Assembly: GCA_902786205.1 (NCBI GenBank) | Contig: CADABQ010000009.1 | Span: forward strand, 1 to 64,000 | DNA: 64,000 nt | Reading direction: 5' to 3' | From: an uncultured Lachnospiraceae bacterium | Lineage (GTDB): Bacteria > Bacillota > Clostridia > Lachnospirales > Lachnospiraceae | In this document: in pieces, positions 42,335 to 50,465 of the stretch | Layout of the letters: each line of letters begins with the position of its first letter | Position numbering within the stretch: the stretch's first letter is position 1 | Made by a program: the position numbers and the translations under genes | Notes under the pieces: model-generated | What the model was told of the DNA's origin: nothing | The model's input: the letters and a program-made list of their open reading frames with translations, nothing else | The model's database searches: none

Positions 42335-42767
42335 CCTTATATCCACGGCTATCTAAAGATAACGCTTCCTTTCCTCTTTGCATGTGATAATACTTACGAA
42401 GTTCATGAAGTATATGATCATATTTTTTTACTTTTCTCCTGGCTTTTGTATACTTTCTCGAATAGAAAAAAACACCTAGTATTCTAGAAATCAAAATAAG
42501 TATTATATAAAGAATAAGCACCTTTTTTCCTATAGAAAGATAATCAATAGAAGTAAAATGATTTAAAAAATATTGGCTGTGATAAAATACATATATTCCT
42601 AAAATCATCAATATCCCAATGGTTATAGAAACAATCATTTTTAACAATTGAAATCGAATATAATCAAATTTATTATATTTTACGATTTGTAGAGAAGCAC
42701 GTTCATCTATTTTTTTCTCAAACATGCCTAATTTTGTCATAAGCTGCACTTTTTTCGGTTCTATCAT
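42327..42767 (-). CDS. Two-helix membrane protein, first gene of the cdaA cluster
   Basis: A 146-residue protein with an N-terminal cytoplasmic part (about 45 residues), membrane helices at about 48-68 and 82-102, and a strongly basic C-terminal tail (R-K-Y-T-K-A-R-R-K-V-K-K) ending S-R-G-Y-K-D-E. No family is recognised. AGGAGG is four bases before the ATG at 42767, so the longer frame from 42833 is wrong. It overlaps the next gene by eight bases. The cluster promoter lies about 90 bases upstream. Confidence 0.72.
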   Translation of the reverse strand: MIEPKKVQLMTKLGMFEKKIDERASLQIVKYNKFDYIRFQLLKMIVSITIGILMILGIYVFYHSQYFLNHFTSIDYLSIGKKVLILYIILILISRILGVFFYSRKYTKARRKVKKYDHILHELRKYYHMQRGKEALSLDSRGYKDE

Positions 42768-42856
42768 GCTGCCTCCTATTTTTCCTTTTCCTCTAAGCAA
42801 ATATGCAAAAATGATTTTCTTTTTTGCATACAATAGTTATGATGAACAATACCCTT

Positions 42857-42865
42857 ATTATAGCA
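42857..42865 (-). promoter_or_regulatory. Extended -10 promoter of the cdaA cluster
   Basis: Minus strand TGC-TATAAT, 90 bases before the ATG at 42767; the -35 region (TAGTAA) is poor, as is common for extended -10 promoters. Confidence 0.6.
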
Positions 42866-42928
42866 TAAATATTCTTCAATTACTATGAACAACTTTATTT
42901 TTCACAAAAAATGAGGTAGAATGATTAT

Positions 42929-43034
42929 TGTTCAGAGGTTCCGTCTGTTTAAGCATAGCCGGTAAGGTTATCATTCACAAAATGCCCCTGTTATTCCTAT
43001 TGGGCATTTTGTAAGTTGTACCTTCTGAACAGGG
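42929..43034 (+). ncRNA. Structured RNA candidate upstream of mutS2
   Basis: The ends TGTTCAGAGGT and ACCTTCTGAACA pair over 11-12 bases and enclose about 80 bases. Inside is a perfect 11-bp hairpin ACAAAATGCCC...GGGCATTTTGT (42977-43012). A possible -10 box (TAGAAT) lies just before the 5' end. A second pairing, TCC-GTCTGTT with AACAGGGA, competes with the closing stem. I find no SRP, 6S, T-box or known riboswitch signature. The 5' leader of mutS2 or an independent small RNA are both possible. Confidence 0.55.
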
Positions 43035-43107
43035 ACATATTAGAATTACGTATTTTAGAAAAATGAAAAGAAAGGATTTCAACGCATAGATATGCGGGTA
43101 TTTTAAA

Positions 43108-45477
43108 ATGAATCAAAAAGCATTAAAAACTTTAGAATATGATAAAATCATTGCACAATTAACAAACTGTGCCACTTCGCAACTCGGGAAAAATCGTTGT
43201 CAGGCACTGAAACCTTCTACTGATTTGGAAACCATTCAAAGAATGCAAAAAAACACTAGTGATGCACTTTCTTATCTTTTAAAAAAAGGGAGCGTCTCTT
43301 TTTCTGGTGTAACTGACATTACGCCATCCTTGAAACGTTTAGAGGTTGGTGGTTCCCTTAGCATAATAGAATTACTTCGTATTGGTAGCCTTTTAACCGT
43401 AGCCAAAAATGTCAAAGCATATGGCAGAACCGAAGAGGAAACGGATTCCTCAAACAGCCTTACTTCGCAATTTTCCTATCTGGAACCTTTGACAAATTTA
43501 AATACAGAAATCAACCGTTGTATACTTTCTGAAGAAGAAGTAAGCGATAATGCAAGTGCTGGCCTAAGAGAAATCCGTCGTCAAATAAAAATTACAAACC
43601 AAAGAATCCATGAGCAATTAAATCAAATATTAAATAGCTCACGTTCCATGCTACAAGATGGACTGATTACAATGCGAAACGGTCGTTACTGCCTTCCTGT
43701 AAAATCAGAATATAAAAGTTCTTTTCCGGGAATGGTGCATGATCAGTCTTCCACCGGTTCCACTCTTTTTATCGAGCCATCGTCCGTTGTCAAGCTGAAC
43801 AATACGCTTCGTGAATTAGCGGTTCAGGAACAAACAGAAATTGATAAAGTCTTAGCTGCACTAAGCAATGAGGCTGCTTTGGAAATTGACGCATTAAAAA
43901 CAAACCTTTCCGTTTTAACAGAATTAGATTTTATTTTTGCCAAAGCCTCTCTTTCCAAAAAACTTCGTGCAAGTGAACCGGTTTTCAATACAAATGGATA
44001 TATCCAGATTAAACAAGGAAAACATCCTTTGATCGATGCAAAAAAAGTCGTACCAATTGATGTAGAATTAGGAAAATCTTTTGATCTGCTTGTTATTACA
44101 GGCCCAAATACCGGTGGAAAAACTGTAACCTTAAAAACAATTGGTCTGTTTACTTTAATGGGACAAGCTGGTCTGCACATTCCCGCCTTTGATCAGTCAA
44201 AGCTTGCTGTATTTTCAGATGTATTTGCCGATATTGGAGACGAACAAAGCATTGAGCAAAGTCTTAGTACCTTCTCCTCTCATATGACAAATACTGTTTC
44301 CATTTTAGAAAAAGCTACACCAACTACACTCTGTCTATTCGATGAACTTGGTGCTGGAACAGACCCAATCGAAGGTGCAGCATTAGCTATGTCCATATTG
44401 TCACATTTACACAAGCAGGGCATTCGTACGGTAGCAACTACACATTATAGTGAACTGAAAGTTTTCGCCTTATCTACTGAAGGGGTAGAAAATGGAAGCT
44501 GCGAATTTGATGTAGAAACTCTTCGCCCTACTTATCGTTTACTAATCGGTATACCAGGAAAAAGTAATGCCTTTGCTATATCCGGTAAACTTGGATTACC
44601 TTCCTACATTATCGATCAGGCAAAAGAATATATCGACAGCGAAAATCAAAATTTTGAAGACGTTATTAGTGATTTGGAAAAGAGCCGTTTAACAATTGAA
44701 AAAGAGCAGGAAGAAATCAAAAATTACAAGGCTGAAATTGAAAATCTAAAGAAAAAACTGACCGAAAAAAATGAGCGCATTGATCAGGCAAAAGAAAAAA
44801 TCTTACGTCGTGCACAGGAAGAGGCCAATACATTATTACAGGAAGCAAAAGATTACGCAGACGAAACGATTAAAAAATATAATAAATGGTCCAAAGATAG
44901 TGGTTTAAACAAAGCAATGGAACAGGAACGTAGCCAGTTGCGCAAAAAACTTTCTGCATCGGAAGAAAAATTGGCATTAAAACAAAAGAAAAAGCAGAAA
45001 AAACAATTAAAACCAAAGGATCTAAAACTTGGTGATTCTGTTATGGTTCTCAGCCTGAATTTAAAAGGTACTGTAAGCAGTCTTCCAAATAATAAAGGCG
45101 ACTTATTTGTACAGATGGGAATTTTACGGTCTCAGGTAAACATTTCTGACCTGGAGTTACTGGATGAAGAAGTAATTACTGCACCAGGTTTAAAACGGAC
45201 TGGAAGCGGAAAGATAAAAATGAGTAAAACCGCTAATATTAGCACAGAATTAAATTTAATTGGACAGACTACAGCCGAAGCAATTCCTAAATTAGATAAA
45301 TACCTGGATGACGCCTATTTGGCACATCTTCCACAGGTTACAATCATACATGGTCGTGGTACCGGAGCATTAAAAAACGCAGTACATGCACATTTAAAAA
45401 AATGTAAATACGTAAAGTCTTATCGACTTGGCGACTTTGGAGAAGGCGGTATCGGTGTTACAATCGTTACATTTTAA
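43108..45477 (+). CDS. mutS2: MutS2 (RqcU): Smr-domain ribosome-rescue/recombination ATPase
   Basis: A 789-residue MutS2. MutS domain III-like helices occupy 1-290. The ABC-type ATPase has Walker A T-G-P-N-T-G-G-K-T near residue 331-340, S-T-F-S-S-H-M near 389 and L-F-D-E-L-G-A-G-T-D-P near 411. A long charged coiled coil covers about 510-640. The C-terminal Smr nuclease-like domain (from about 715) keeps I-H-G-R-G-T-G near 750. MutS2 acts on collided ribosomes and suppresses recombination; it lacks the mismatch-binding domain. The ribosome site AAAGGA is over 30 bases upstream, separated from the ATG by a hairpin CGCATA-GA-TATGCG and a four-codon frame. Confidence 0.96.
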   Translation: MNQKALKTLEYDKIIAQLTNCATSQLGKNRCQALKPSTDLETIQRMQKNTSDALSYLLKKGSVSFSGVTDITPSLKRLEVGGSLSIIELLRIGSLLTVAKNVKAYGRTEEETDSSNSLTSQFSYLEPLTNLNTEINRCILSEEEVSDNASAGLREIRRQIKITNQRIHEQLNQILNSSRSMLQDGLITMRNGRYCLPVKSEYKSSFPGMVHDQSSTGSTLFIEPSSVVKLNNTLRELAVQEQTEIDKVLAALSNEAALEIDALKTNLSVLTELDFIFAKASLSKKLRASEPVFNTNGYIQIKQGKHPLIDAKKVVPIDVELGKSFDLLVITGPNTGGKTVTLKTIGLFTLMGQAGLHIPAFDQSKLAVFSDVFADIGDEQSIEQSLSTFSSHMTNTVSILEKATPTTLCLFDELGAGTDPIEGAALAMSILSHLHKQGIRTVATTHYSELKVFALSTEGVENGSCEFDVETLRPTYRLLIGIPGKSNAFAISGKLGLPSYIIDQAKEYIDSENQNFEDVISDLEKSRLTIEKEQEEIKNYKAEIENLKKKLTEKNERIDQAKEKILRRAQEEANTLLQEAKDYADETIKKYNKWSKDSGLNKAMEQERSQLRKKLSASEEKLALKQKKKQKKQLKPKDLKLGDSVMVLSLNLKGTVSSLPNNKGDLFVQMGILRSQVNISDLELLDEEVITAPGLKRTGSGKIKMSKTANISTELNLIGQTTAEAIPKLDKYLDDAYLAHLPQVTIIHGRGTGALKNAVHAHLKKCKYVKSYRLGDFGEGGIGVTIVTF

Positions 45478-45498
45478 TAAAAGGGGGAGTATACAAGC

Positions 45499-46221
45499 AT
45501 GGCAGAAAAACAAAAAATATTAATTGTTGATGATGATACCAACATTGCCGAATTGATTTCTTTATATCTTACGAAAGAATGTTTTTCGACAAAAATTGTT
45601 AATGATGGAGAAGAAGCATTAGAAGAATTTACATCCTATAAACCAGATTTAATTTTATTAGATCTCATGTTACCTGGGATTGACGGTTATGGTGTTTGCA
45701 GAGAAATCCGAAAAACATCTGCGGTTCCTATCATTATGCTCTCTGCAAAAGGTGAAATTTTTGATAAAGTTTTAGGTTTAGAACTTGGCGCAGATGATTA
45801 TATGATTAAACCCTTTGATTCCAAGGAATTAGTTGCACGAGTAAAGGCAGTGTTACGCCGTTTTGTAAATGGTGGAACCGCTCAACCAGATGCACCTATT
45901 GCATCCACTACAGAACAAGACAAGTCCGTTAGTTATCCTGATTTAACTGTAAATCTAACAAACTTTTCTGTAGAATACTGTGGAAAAAATCTTGATATGC
46001 CACCAAAAGAACTGGAACTGTTATACTTTCTTGCATCCCATCCAAATCAGGTGTTTACAAGAGAACAACTATTAGATCATATATGGGGATATGATTATAT
46101 TGGGGACACACGAACCGTAGACGTACATATTAAACGACTTCGTGAAAAAATAAAAGACCATGAAAGTTGGAAAATCAGTACAGTTTGGGGCATTGGCTAC
46201 AAATTTGAGGTTCGAAAATAA
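45499..46221 (+). CDS. OmpR/PhoB-family response regulator
   Basis: A 240-residue regulator. The receiver domain (residues 1-122) has D11-D12 (I-V-D-D-D), phospho-acceptor Asp near 55 (L-L-D-L-M-L-P-G), Thr/Ser near 83 and Lys near 105 (M-I-K-P-F). The C-terminal winged helix (about 145-238) has F-T-R-E-Q-L-L-D-H-I-W-G and R-T-V-D-V-H-I-K-R-L-R-E-K. GGGGGAG precedes the ATG by nine bases. It lies 21 bases after mutS2 and overlaps the kinase gene by one base. The signal is unknown; the sequence is close in style to VicR/PhoP regulators of wall genes. Confidence 0.95.
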   Translation: MAEKQKILIVDDDTNIAELISLYLTKECFSTKIVNDGEEALEEFTSYKPDLILLDLMLPGIDGYGVCREIRKTSAVPIIMLSAKGEIFDKVLGLELGADDYMIKPFDSKELVARVKAVLRRFVNGGTAQPDAPIASTTEQDKSVSYPDLTVNLTNFSVEYCGKNLDMPPKELELLYFLASHPNQVFTREQLLDHIWGYDYIGDTRTVDVHIKRLREKIKDHESWKISTVWGIGYKFEVRK

Positions 46222-47648
46222 TGAAACATACCGCAATGAAAAAGCTTATTCTTTTTTATACCATACTTACATTGCTCCTACTTTTACTAGTCAATGTATT
46301 TCTTCCCCATTACTTATCTGAACAAATTATTGCAGAAAAGAAAAATGAATTGAATGCCTACTCGCATTATATACTGGATACACATTATGAAACCGTATCC
46401 GATGCCTATACAATTTATAACAAAAAAACAATTACAGCAAGAATAGCAGAGACAGATAACATTCTAAATGTGCGAACATGGATTTTTCATGCAAACGGAG
46501 ATTTAATTTTAGATTCTGGCAATGAAAGCTATATTGAAAACTCTTTTAATATTTTAACAGAACATCCACACTACTTTGAAGCTTATTATCATGTAAATGA
46601 TTCTGTTAAAACCTTGCTCTCCGAAACCATGCTCTCTGTTATTTTACCAGTTTCCGAACAATTACAGATTAAAGGATATATTGTAATACATTATCCAATA
46701 CATGCAATTGCAAAAAGTGTTTCTACCTATATCACATTGGCGAATAGTTTTCTTATTTTATTAATGATTGCCTTTCTATTAGGAATGCTCCTTACTTATA
46801 GAATAACTATTCACCCTTTAAAAAAGCTAACCCATTATGTTATGCAAATTAACAAGGGGGAATACGTTGAACAACCTACAATTTCTAAACGTAGCGATTT
46901 CAACCGTTTGCAGTTGGAATTAACGTATATGAAAGAAAAGATTGAAAATTTAGATGAGTACCAAAAAAACTTTATTGCTAATGTATCTCATGATTTCCGT
47001 TCACCGCTTACTTCTATCAAAGGATATGCCGTTGCTATGTCTGATGGAACCATTCCACCGGAATTGCATGATAAATACCTTAATGTTATTATCACCGAAG
47101 TAGAACGGTTAACAAAACTGACTACAAATTTGCTCTCGTTAAATCAATTTGAGCAAAAGGGGTATCAACTTGACCTTACCTCCTTTGATATTAATTTAGT
47201 GTTACGACAGACTGCAACTTCTTTTGAAGGAACGTGTAAACAGAAACACATAAAATTAAAACTTATCTTTTCCGAAAAAGAGACTTATGTTACGGCTGAC
47301 AAGAGCAAAATTCAACAAGTCTTATATAATTTATTGGACAATGCGATTAAATTCAGCCATAAAGACTCGGAAATTCACTTAAAAACTATTGAAAAAAAGG
47401 AAAAGGTTCTTATCTCTGTTAAAGACTTTGGAATTGGTATTCCAAAATCCGGTTTAAACAAAATATGGGATCGGTTTTACAAAACAGATCTGTCGCGAGG
47501 AAAGGATAAAAAGGGAACCGGTTTAGGACTTTCCATTACGAAAGAAATCATTTCTGCTCATAATGAAACCATTAACGTTACCAGTACAGAAGGAGCTGGC
47601 ACGGAATTTACCTTTACCCTTACACTGACAACACCAAATAACGTATAA
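46221..47648 (+). CDS. PhoR/VicK-type sensor histidine kinase
   Basis: A 475-residue membrane kinase. Helices at about 9-28 and 170-195 flank an extracellular sensor of about 140 residues. HAMP covers about 196-245. The HisKA box N-V-S-H-D-F-R-S-P-L-T has its phospho-His near 256. The ATPase domain has N-L-L-D-N-A-I-K-F (N box), D-F-G-I-G-I-P (G1), F-Y-K-T-D (F box) and G-T-G-L-G-L-S-I (G2). All key residues are present. Its ATG overlaps the regulator stop (TAATG), so the two form a coupled pair. The ligand cannot be told from sequence. Confidence 0.95.
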   Translation: MKHTAMKKLILFYTILTLLLLLLVNVFLPHYLSEQIIAEKKNELNAYSHYILDTHYETVSDAYTIYNKKTITARIAETDNILNVRTWIFHANGDLILDSGNESYIENSFNILTEHPHYFEAYYHVNDSVKTLLSETMLSVILPVSEQLQIKGYIVIHYPIHAIAKSVSTYITLANSFLILLMIAFLLGMLLTYRITIHPLKKLTHYVMQINKGEYVEQPTISKRSDFNRLQLELTYMKEKIENLDEYQKNFIANVSHDFRSPLTSIKGYAVAMSDGTIPPELHDKYLNVIITEVERLTKLTTNLLSLNQFEQKGYQLDLTSFDINLVLRQTATSFEGTCKQKHIKLKLIFSEKETYVTADKSKIQQVLYNLLDNAIKFSHKDSEIHLKTIEKKEKVLISVKDFGIGIPKSGLNKIWDRFYKTDLSRGKDKKGTGLGLSITKEIISAHNETINVTSTEGAGTEFTFTLTLTTPNNV

Positions 47649-47676
47649 ACTATTTTGCATTAAAACATCGAAAAAA

Positions 47677-47732
47677 AAAAAGTCAATACAACAATATCGT
47701 ATCAAACGCCATTGTTGTATTGACCTTTTTCT
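47677..47732. terminator. Bidirectional terminator of the kinase and trmL genes
   Basis: AAGTCAATACAACAAT and ATTGTTGTATTGACCTT form a 16-bp stem with A- and T-runs outside; it serves the two convergent transcripts. Confidence 0.93.
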
Positions 47733-47740
47733 TTTCTTCT

Positions 47741-48232
47741 TTACCAATGTAAGCGATGTAATTTTCCTTGCTCATTTAGATACATAAAATTGTTCTGTCG
47801 TAACGCTTCATACAAGACAATTGCCACTGAATTAGCTAAATTCAAAGAACGAATCTCTCCAAACATAGGAATACGAATACACTCATCCGGATGCTCTACT
47901 AAGATTTCTTCCGGAATTCCAGCGCTTTCTTTTCCAAACATAATATATGCATCCTCTTCAAATTTCACATCTGCATAGGTATGTGTCGCTTTTGTTGTAG
48001 CCATATAAATCTTTGCGTTTGGATTTTTTTCCAAAAAATCGGAATAACTGTCATATACCGTAACATCTAATTTATCCCAATAATCTAATCCCGCTCTTTT
48101 TACTTCTTTTTCATTGATACGAAATCCCATAGGCTCAATCAAATGTAATCTGGCACCAGCTGCCACGCAAGTTCTTCCAATATTTCCTGTATTGGCCGGT
48201 ATCTCTGGTTCTAACAAAACAATATTTAACAT
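47741..48232 (-). CDS. trmL: tRNA (cytidine/uridine-34 2'-O)-methyltransferase
   Basis: A 163-residue SPOUT-class enzyme that methylates the wobble ribose of leucine tRNAs, with SAM in a knotted C-terminal site. E-P-E-I-P-A-N-T-G-N-I-G-R-T near residues 8-21, G-L-D-Y-W near 49, F-G-K-E-S-A-G-I-P near 99 and I-P-M-F-G-E-I-R-S-L-N-L-A-N-S-V-A near 119 are diagnostic. Length equals YibK/TrmL. GAAGGAAG precedes the ATG. It starts one base after the CheX-like gene, so the two are one transcript. Confidence 0.95.
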   Translation of the reverse strand: MLNIVLLEPEIPANTGNIGRTCVAAGARLHLIEPMGFRINEKEVKRAGLDYWDKLDVTVYDSYSDFLEKNPNAKIYMATTKATHTYADVKFEEDAYIMFGKESAGIPEEILVEHPDECIRIPMFGEIRSLNLANSVAIVLYEALRQNNFMYLNEQGKLHRLHW

Positions 48233-48233
48233 T

Positions 48234-48704
48234 CTAATCTTCCTTCACTGAAATATATACTTCGATTTTCTTTTCATTATCTAAACATAATGGCACACTA
48301 ATGCTCTGAGAGGCACTTGAAGTAATCGTCATATTTCCCACACATACTGTAGGTGGTGTAATATCGATTCCAATACCTTTTGTTGAAAAAATAGTAGCCG
48401 CATTTCCCATGATCATATTTCCTAATTCACAAATCGCACTCATATGAAGCTCACTCATAATATCCGTTGGAGCCATGCACATGTTTCCTGCAACCAAACA
48501 GGCAATTTCATTTGGAAATGCCAGCATTACCTGCCCTTTCATTTCTCCTGTTATACCAATTATAATAACAATTGTGTCCTCCTTAAATTTTGCAAGTTTT
48601 GCTTCTGGTTTTCCAAGTTTTGTCTCTACTTGGGAAACATCACGCAACATCTGCATTCCTGCCATCAAAAATGGGTTCACAATATCTGCACTTATTCCTG
48701 CCAT
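48234..48704 (-). CDS. CheX/CheC-like phosphatase-family protein
   Basis: A 156-residue protein with the CheC/CheX fold. The helix motif E-L-G-N-M-I-M-G-N-A near residue 92 carries the Glu and Asn needed for CheY-P dephosphorylation, and an S-E-L-H-M-S-A-I segment precedes it. Such proteins act on CheY-like receivers in chemotaxis, but no other chemotaxis gene is near, so it could target another regulator. I chose ATG 48704 (AGGAGG with seven-base spacing) over ATG 48710, which has only one. Coupled to trmL. Confidence 0.82.
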   Translation of the reverse strand: MAGISADIVNPFLMAGMQMLRDVSQVETKLGKPEAKLAKFKEDTIVIIIGITGEMKGQVMLAFPNEIACLVAGNMCMAPTDIMSELHMSAICELGNMIMGNAATIFSTKGIGIDITPPTVCVGNMTITSSASQSISVPLCLDNEKKIEVYISVKED

Positions 48705-48786
48705 ATACATACCTCCTCTATGTATCCTAATAAAGGATCTATCCCCTAACCCTTTCTACTAGTATACCATAACGGCTTATAGAAAT

Positions 48787-49953
48787 CTATGTATTTTTTA
48801 TCCCCTTCACAAATCTCTCTATTCGTTCCAATGCAATTTTTAAACTATCAATGGAATACGCATAGGATATTCGTAAAAAGCCCTCTCCACACGCTCCAAA
48901 TGCCGTACCCGGCACAACTGCAACTTTTTCCTGTTCTAAAAGTTTCATAGCAAATTCATCCGATGTCATGCCAAATGCCTTGATACTTGGAAATACATAA
49001 AATGCTCCAAATGGTTCAAATACTTCAAAACCAATCCGACGCAATTCATGCACTAAAAATTTTCTTCTATGGTCATACGCTTCCTGCATATGATTTACAT
49101 CATCGTCTCCATTTCGTAAAGCCTCCACAGCAGCATACTGACTTGTAGTAGGCGCACACATAATGGCAAATTGATGAATTTTTAACATTTGTTTTAAAAT
49201 ATTCGATGGTGCACAGGCAAATCCTAACCGCCACCCTGTCATTGCATAAGATTTTGAAAATCCATTGATTACTACCGTACGTTCTTTCATTTCAGGGAAA
49301 GAAGCAATAGATACGTGTTGCCCCTGATATGTCAGTTCTGCATAAATCTCATCCGATATTACAAATAAATCTTTTTCAAGAACTACATCGACAATTTCTT
49401 TCAAATCCTCTTTCGTCATAATAGAACCTGTCGGATTATTCGGAAATGGTAACACTAAAATCTTTGTTCTGTCTGTAATCTTTTCTAATATATCTTCCTT
49501 TGTTAATTTAAAAGCATTTTTTTCTTTTAATTCAACGACAACAGGAACACCATCTGCCAATGTAATGCAAGGCAAGTAAGATACATAACTTGGCATAGGT
49601 AACAGCACTTCATCTCCTGGATCTAACATTGCTCGAAAGGCAAGATCAATCGCCTCACTTCCACCCACTGTTACCATAATTTCTTCCTTGTCATCATACT
49701 GCAAGGAGAAGCGACGCTCCATATACTTTGCAATTTCACTCTTTAATTCTTTTAAACCTGCATTCGATGTATAAAAAGTCCGCCCCTTTTCTAACGAATA
49801 AATTCCTTCTTCCCGAATATGCCAGGGTGTATCAAAATCCGGTTCTCCAACACCAAGAGAAATCGCATCCTTCCTATCACTAACCAAATCGAAGAATTTC
49901 CGTATTCCCGATGGCTCAATTGTTACTACTTTCTTTGCTAGTGGATCTCTCAT
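48787..49953 (-). CDS. Class I/II PLP aminotransferase
   Basis: A 388-residue fold-type I aminotransferase of the aspartate/aromatic subgroup. G-V-G-E-P-D-F-D-T-P near residue 34, F-P-N-N-P-T-G-S near 168, the Schiff-base Lys in N-G-F-S-K-S-Y-A-M-T-G-W-R near 234 and the C-terminal R-I-S-Y-A-Y substrate Arg are present. The substrate cannot be deduced; PatA-like or aromatic aminotransferase are plausible. The ATG overlaps the stop of the Lrp-type regulator by four bases, so regulator and enzyme are coupled and the regulator probably senses the amino acid concerned. Confidence 0.93.
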   Translation of the reverse strand: MRDPLAKKVVTIEPSGIRKFFDLVSDRKDAISLGVGEPDFDTPWHIREEGIYSLEKGRTFYTSNAGLKELKSEIAKYMERRFSLQYDDKEEIMVTVGGSEAIDLAFRAMLDPGDEVLLPMPSYVSYLPCITLADGVPVVVELKEKNAFKLTKEDILEKITDRTKILVLPFPNNPTGSIMTKEDLKEIVDVVLEKDLFVISDEIYAELTYQGQHVSIASFPEMKERTVVINGFSKSYAMTGWRLGFACAPSNILKQMLKIHQFAIMCAPTTSQYAAVEALRNGDDDVNHMQEAYDHRRKFLVHELRRIGFEVFEPFGAFYVFPSIKAFGMTSDEFAMKLLEQEKVAVVPGTAFGACGEGFLRISYAYSIDSLKIALERIERFVKGIKNT

Positions 49954-50435
49954 GGCGTAATCAACATCCTTTCATCTTCTGGACTTTCATCAGTTAGTGT
50001 CAATCCATGTTCTTTATATTTTTTCAAGATAAAGTTTGTAGAGGTACTCAGCACAGATTCTAATGGTGATAACTTACTTGAAACAAAATTTGCCACTTCA
50101 CGCATGCTTTTTCCCTCTATCATTACAGCCAAATCAAATTCCCCAGAAATCAGATACACGCTCTCCACTTCTTCAAACTTATAAATACGTTCTGCAATCT
50201 TATCAAATCCAAGCCCTCTCTGCGGTGCTACCTTTACTTCAATCCATGCTGTCACACGCTCACAATCTGTTTTATCCCAGTTTATCAAGGTTGGATATCC
50301 ACATATAATATGCTCCTCCTCCATTTCCTGAATTTCCTTTTTGACTGCATCCACATCATATCCCAACATAATTGCCAGTTCGTCTGGTGTAATTCTTCCA
50401 TTTTTGTCAATTGCCCGCAATATCTCATTTCTCAT
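49950..50435 (-). CDS. Lrp/AsnC-family transcriptional regulator
   Basis: A 161-residue regulator. The winged helix-turn-helix (residues 1-60: I-D-K-N-G-R-I-T-P-D-E-L-A-I-M-L-G) and an amino-acid-binding RAM/AsnC domain (about 65-140: S-V-Y-L-I-S-G-E-F-D-L-A-V-M) are clear. Lrp/AsnC proteins bind amino acids and control nearby transport or metabolic genes. GGGGGAAG precedes the ATG. It is the first gene of a coupled pair with an aminotransferase, its likely target. Confidence 0.93.
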   Translation of the reverse strand: MRNEILRAIDKNGRITPDELAIMLGYDVDAVKKEIQEMEEEHIICGYPTLINWDKTDCERVTAWIEVKVAPQRGLGFDKIAERIYKFEEVESVYLISGEFDLAVMIEGKSMREVANFVSSKLSPLESVLSTSTNFILKKYKEHGLTLTDESPEDERMLITP

Positions 50436-50465
50436 TTTGAGCTTCCCCCTTCTTTTTTGTACTCT

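Noticed and set aside
42929..43034. SRP RNA or 6S RNA
   Set aside because: The SRP core (GGTCAGG...GGAAGGAAGCAGC) is missing and the length is too short for 6S; no known motif fits.
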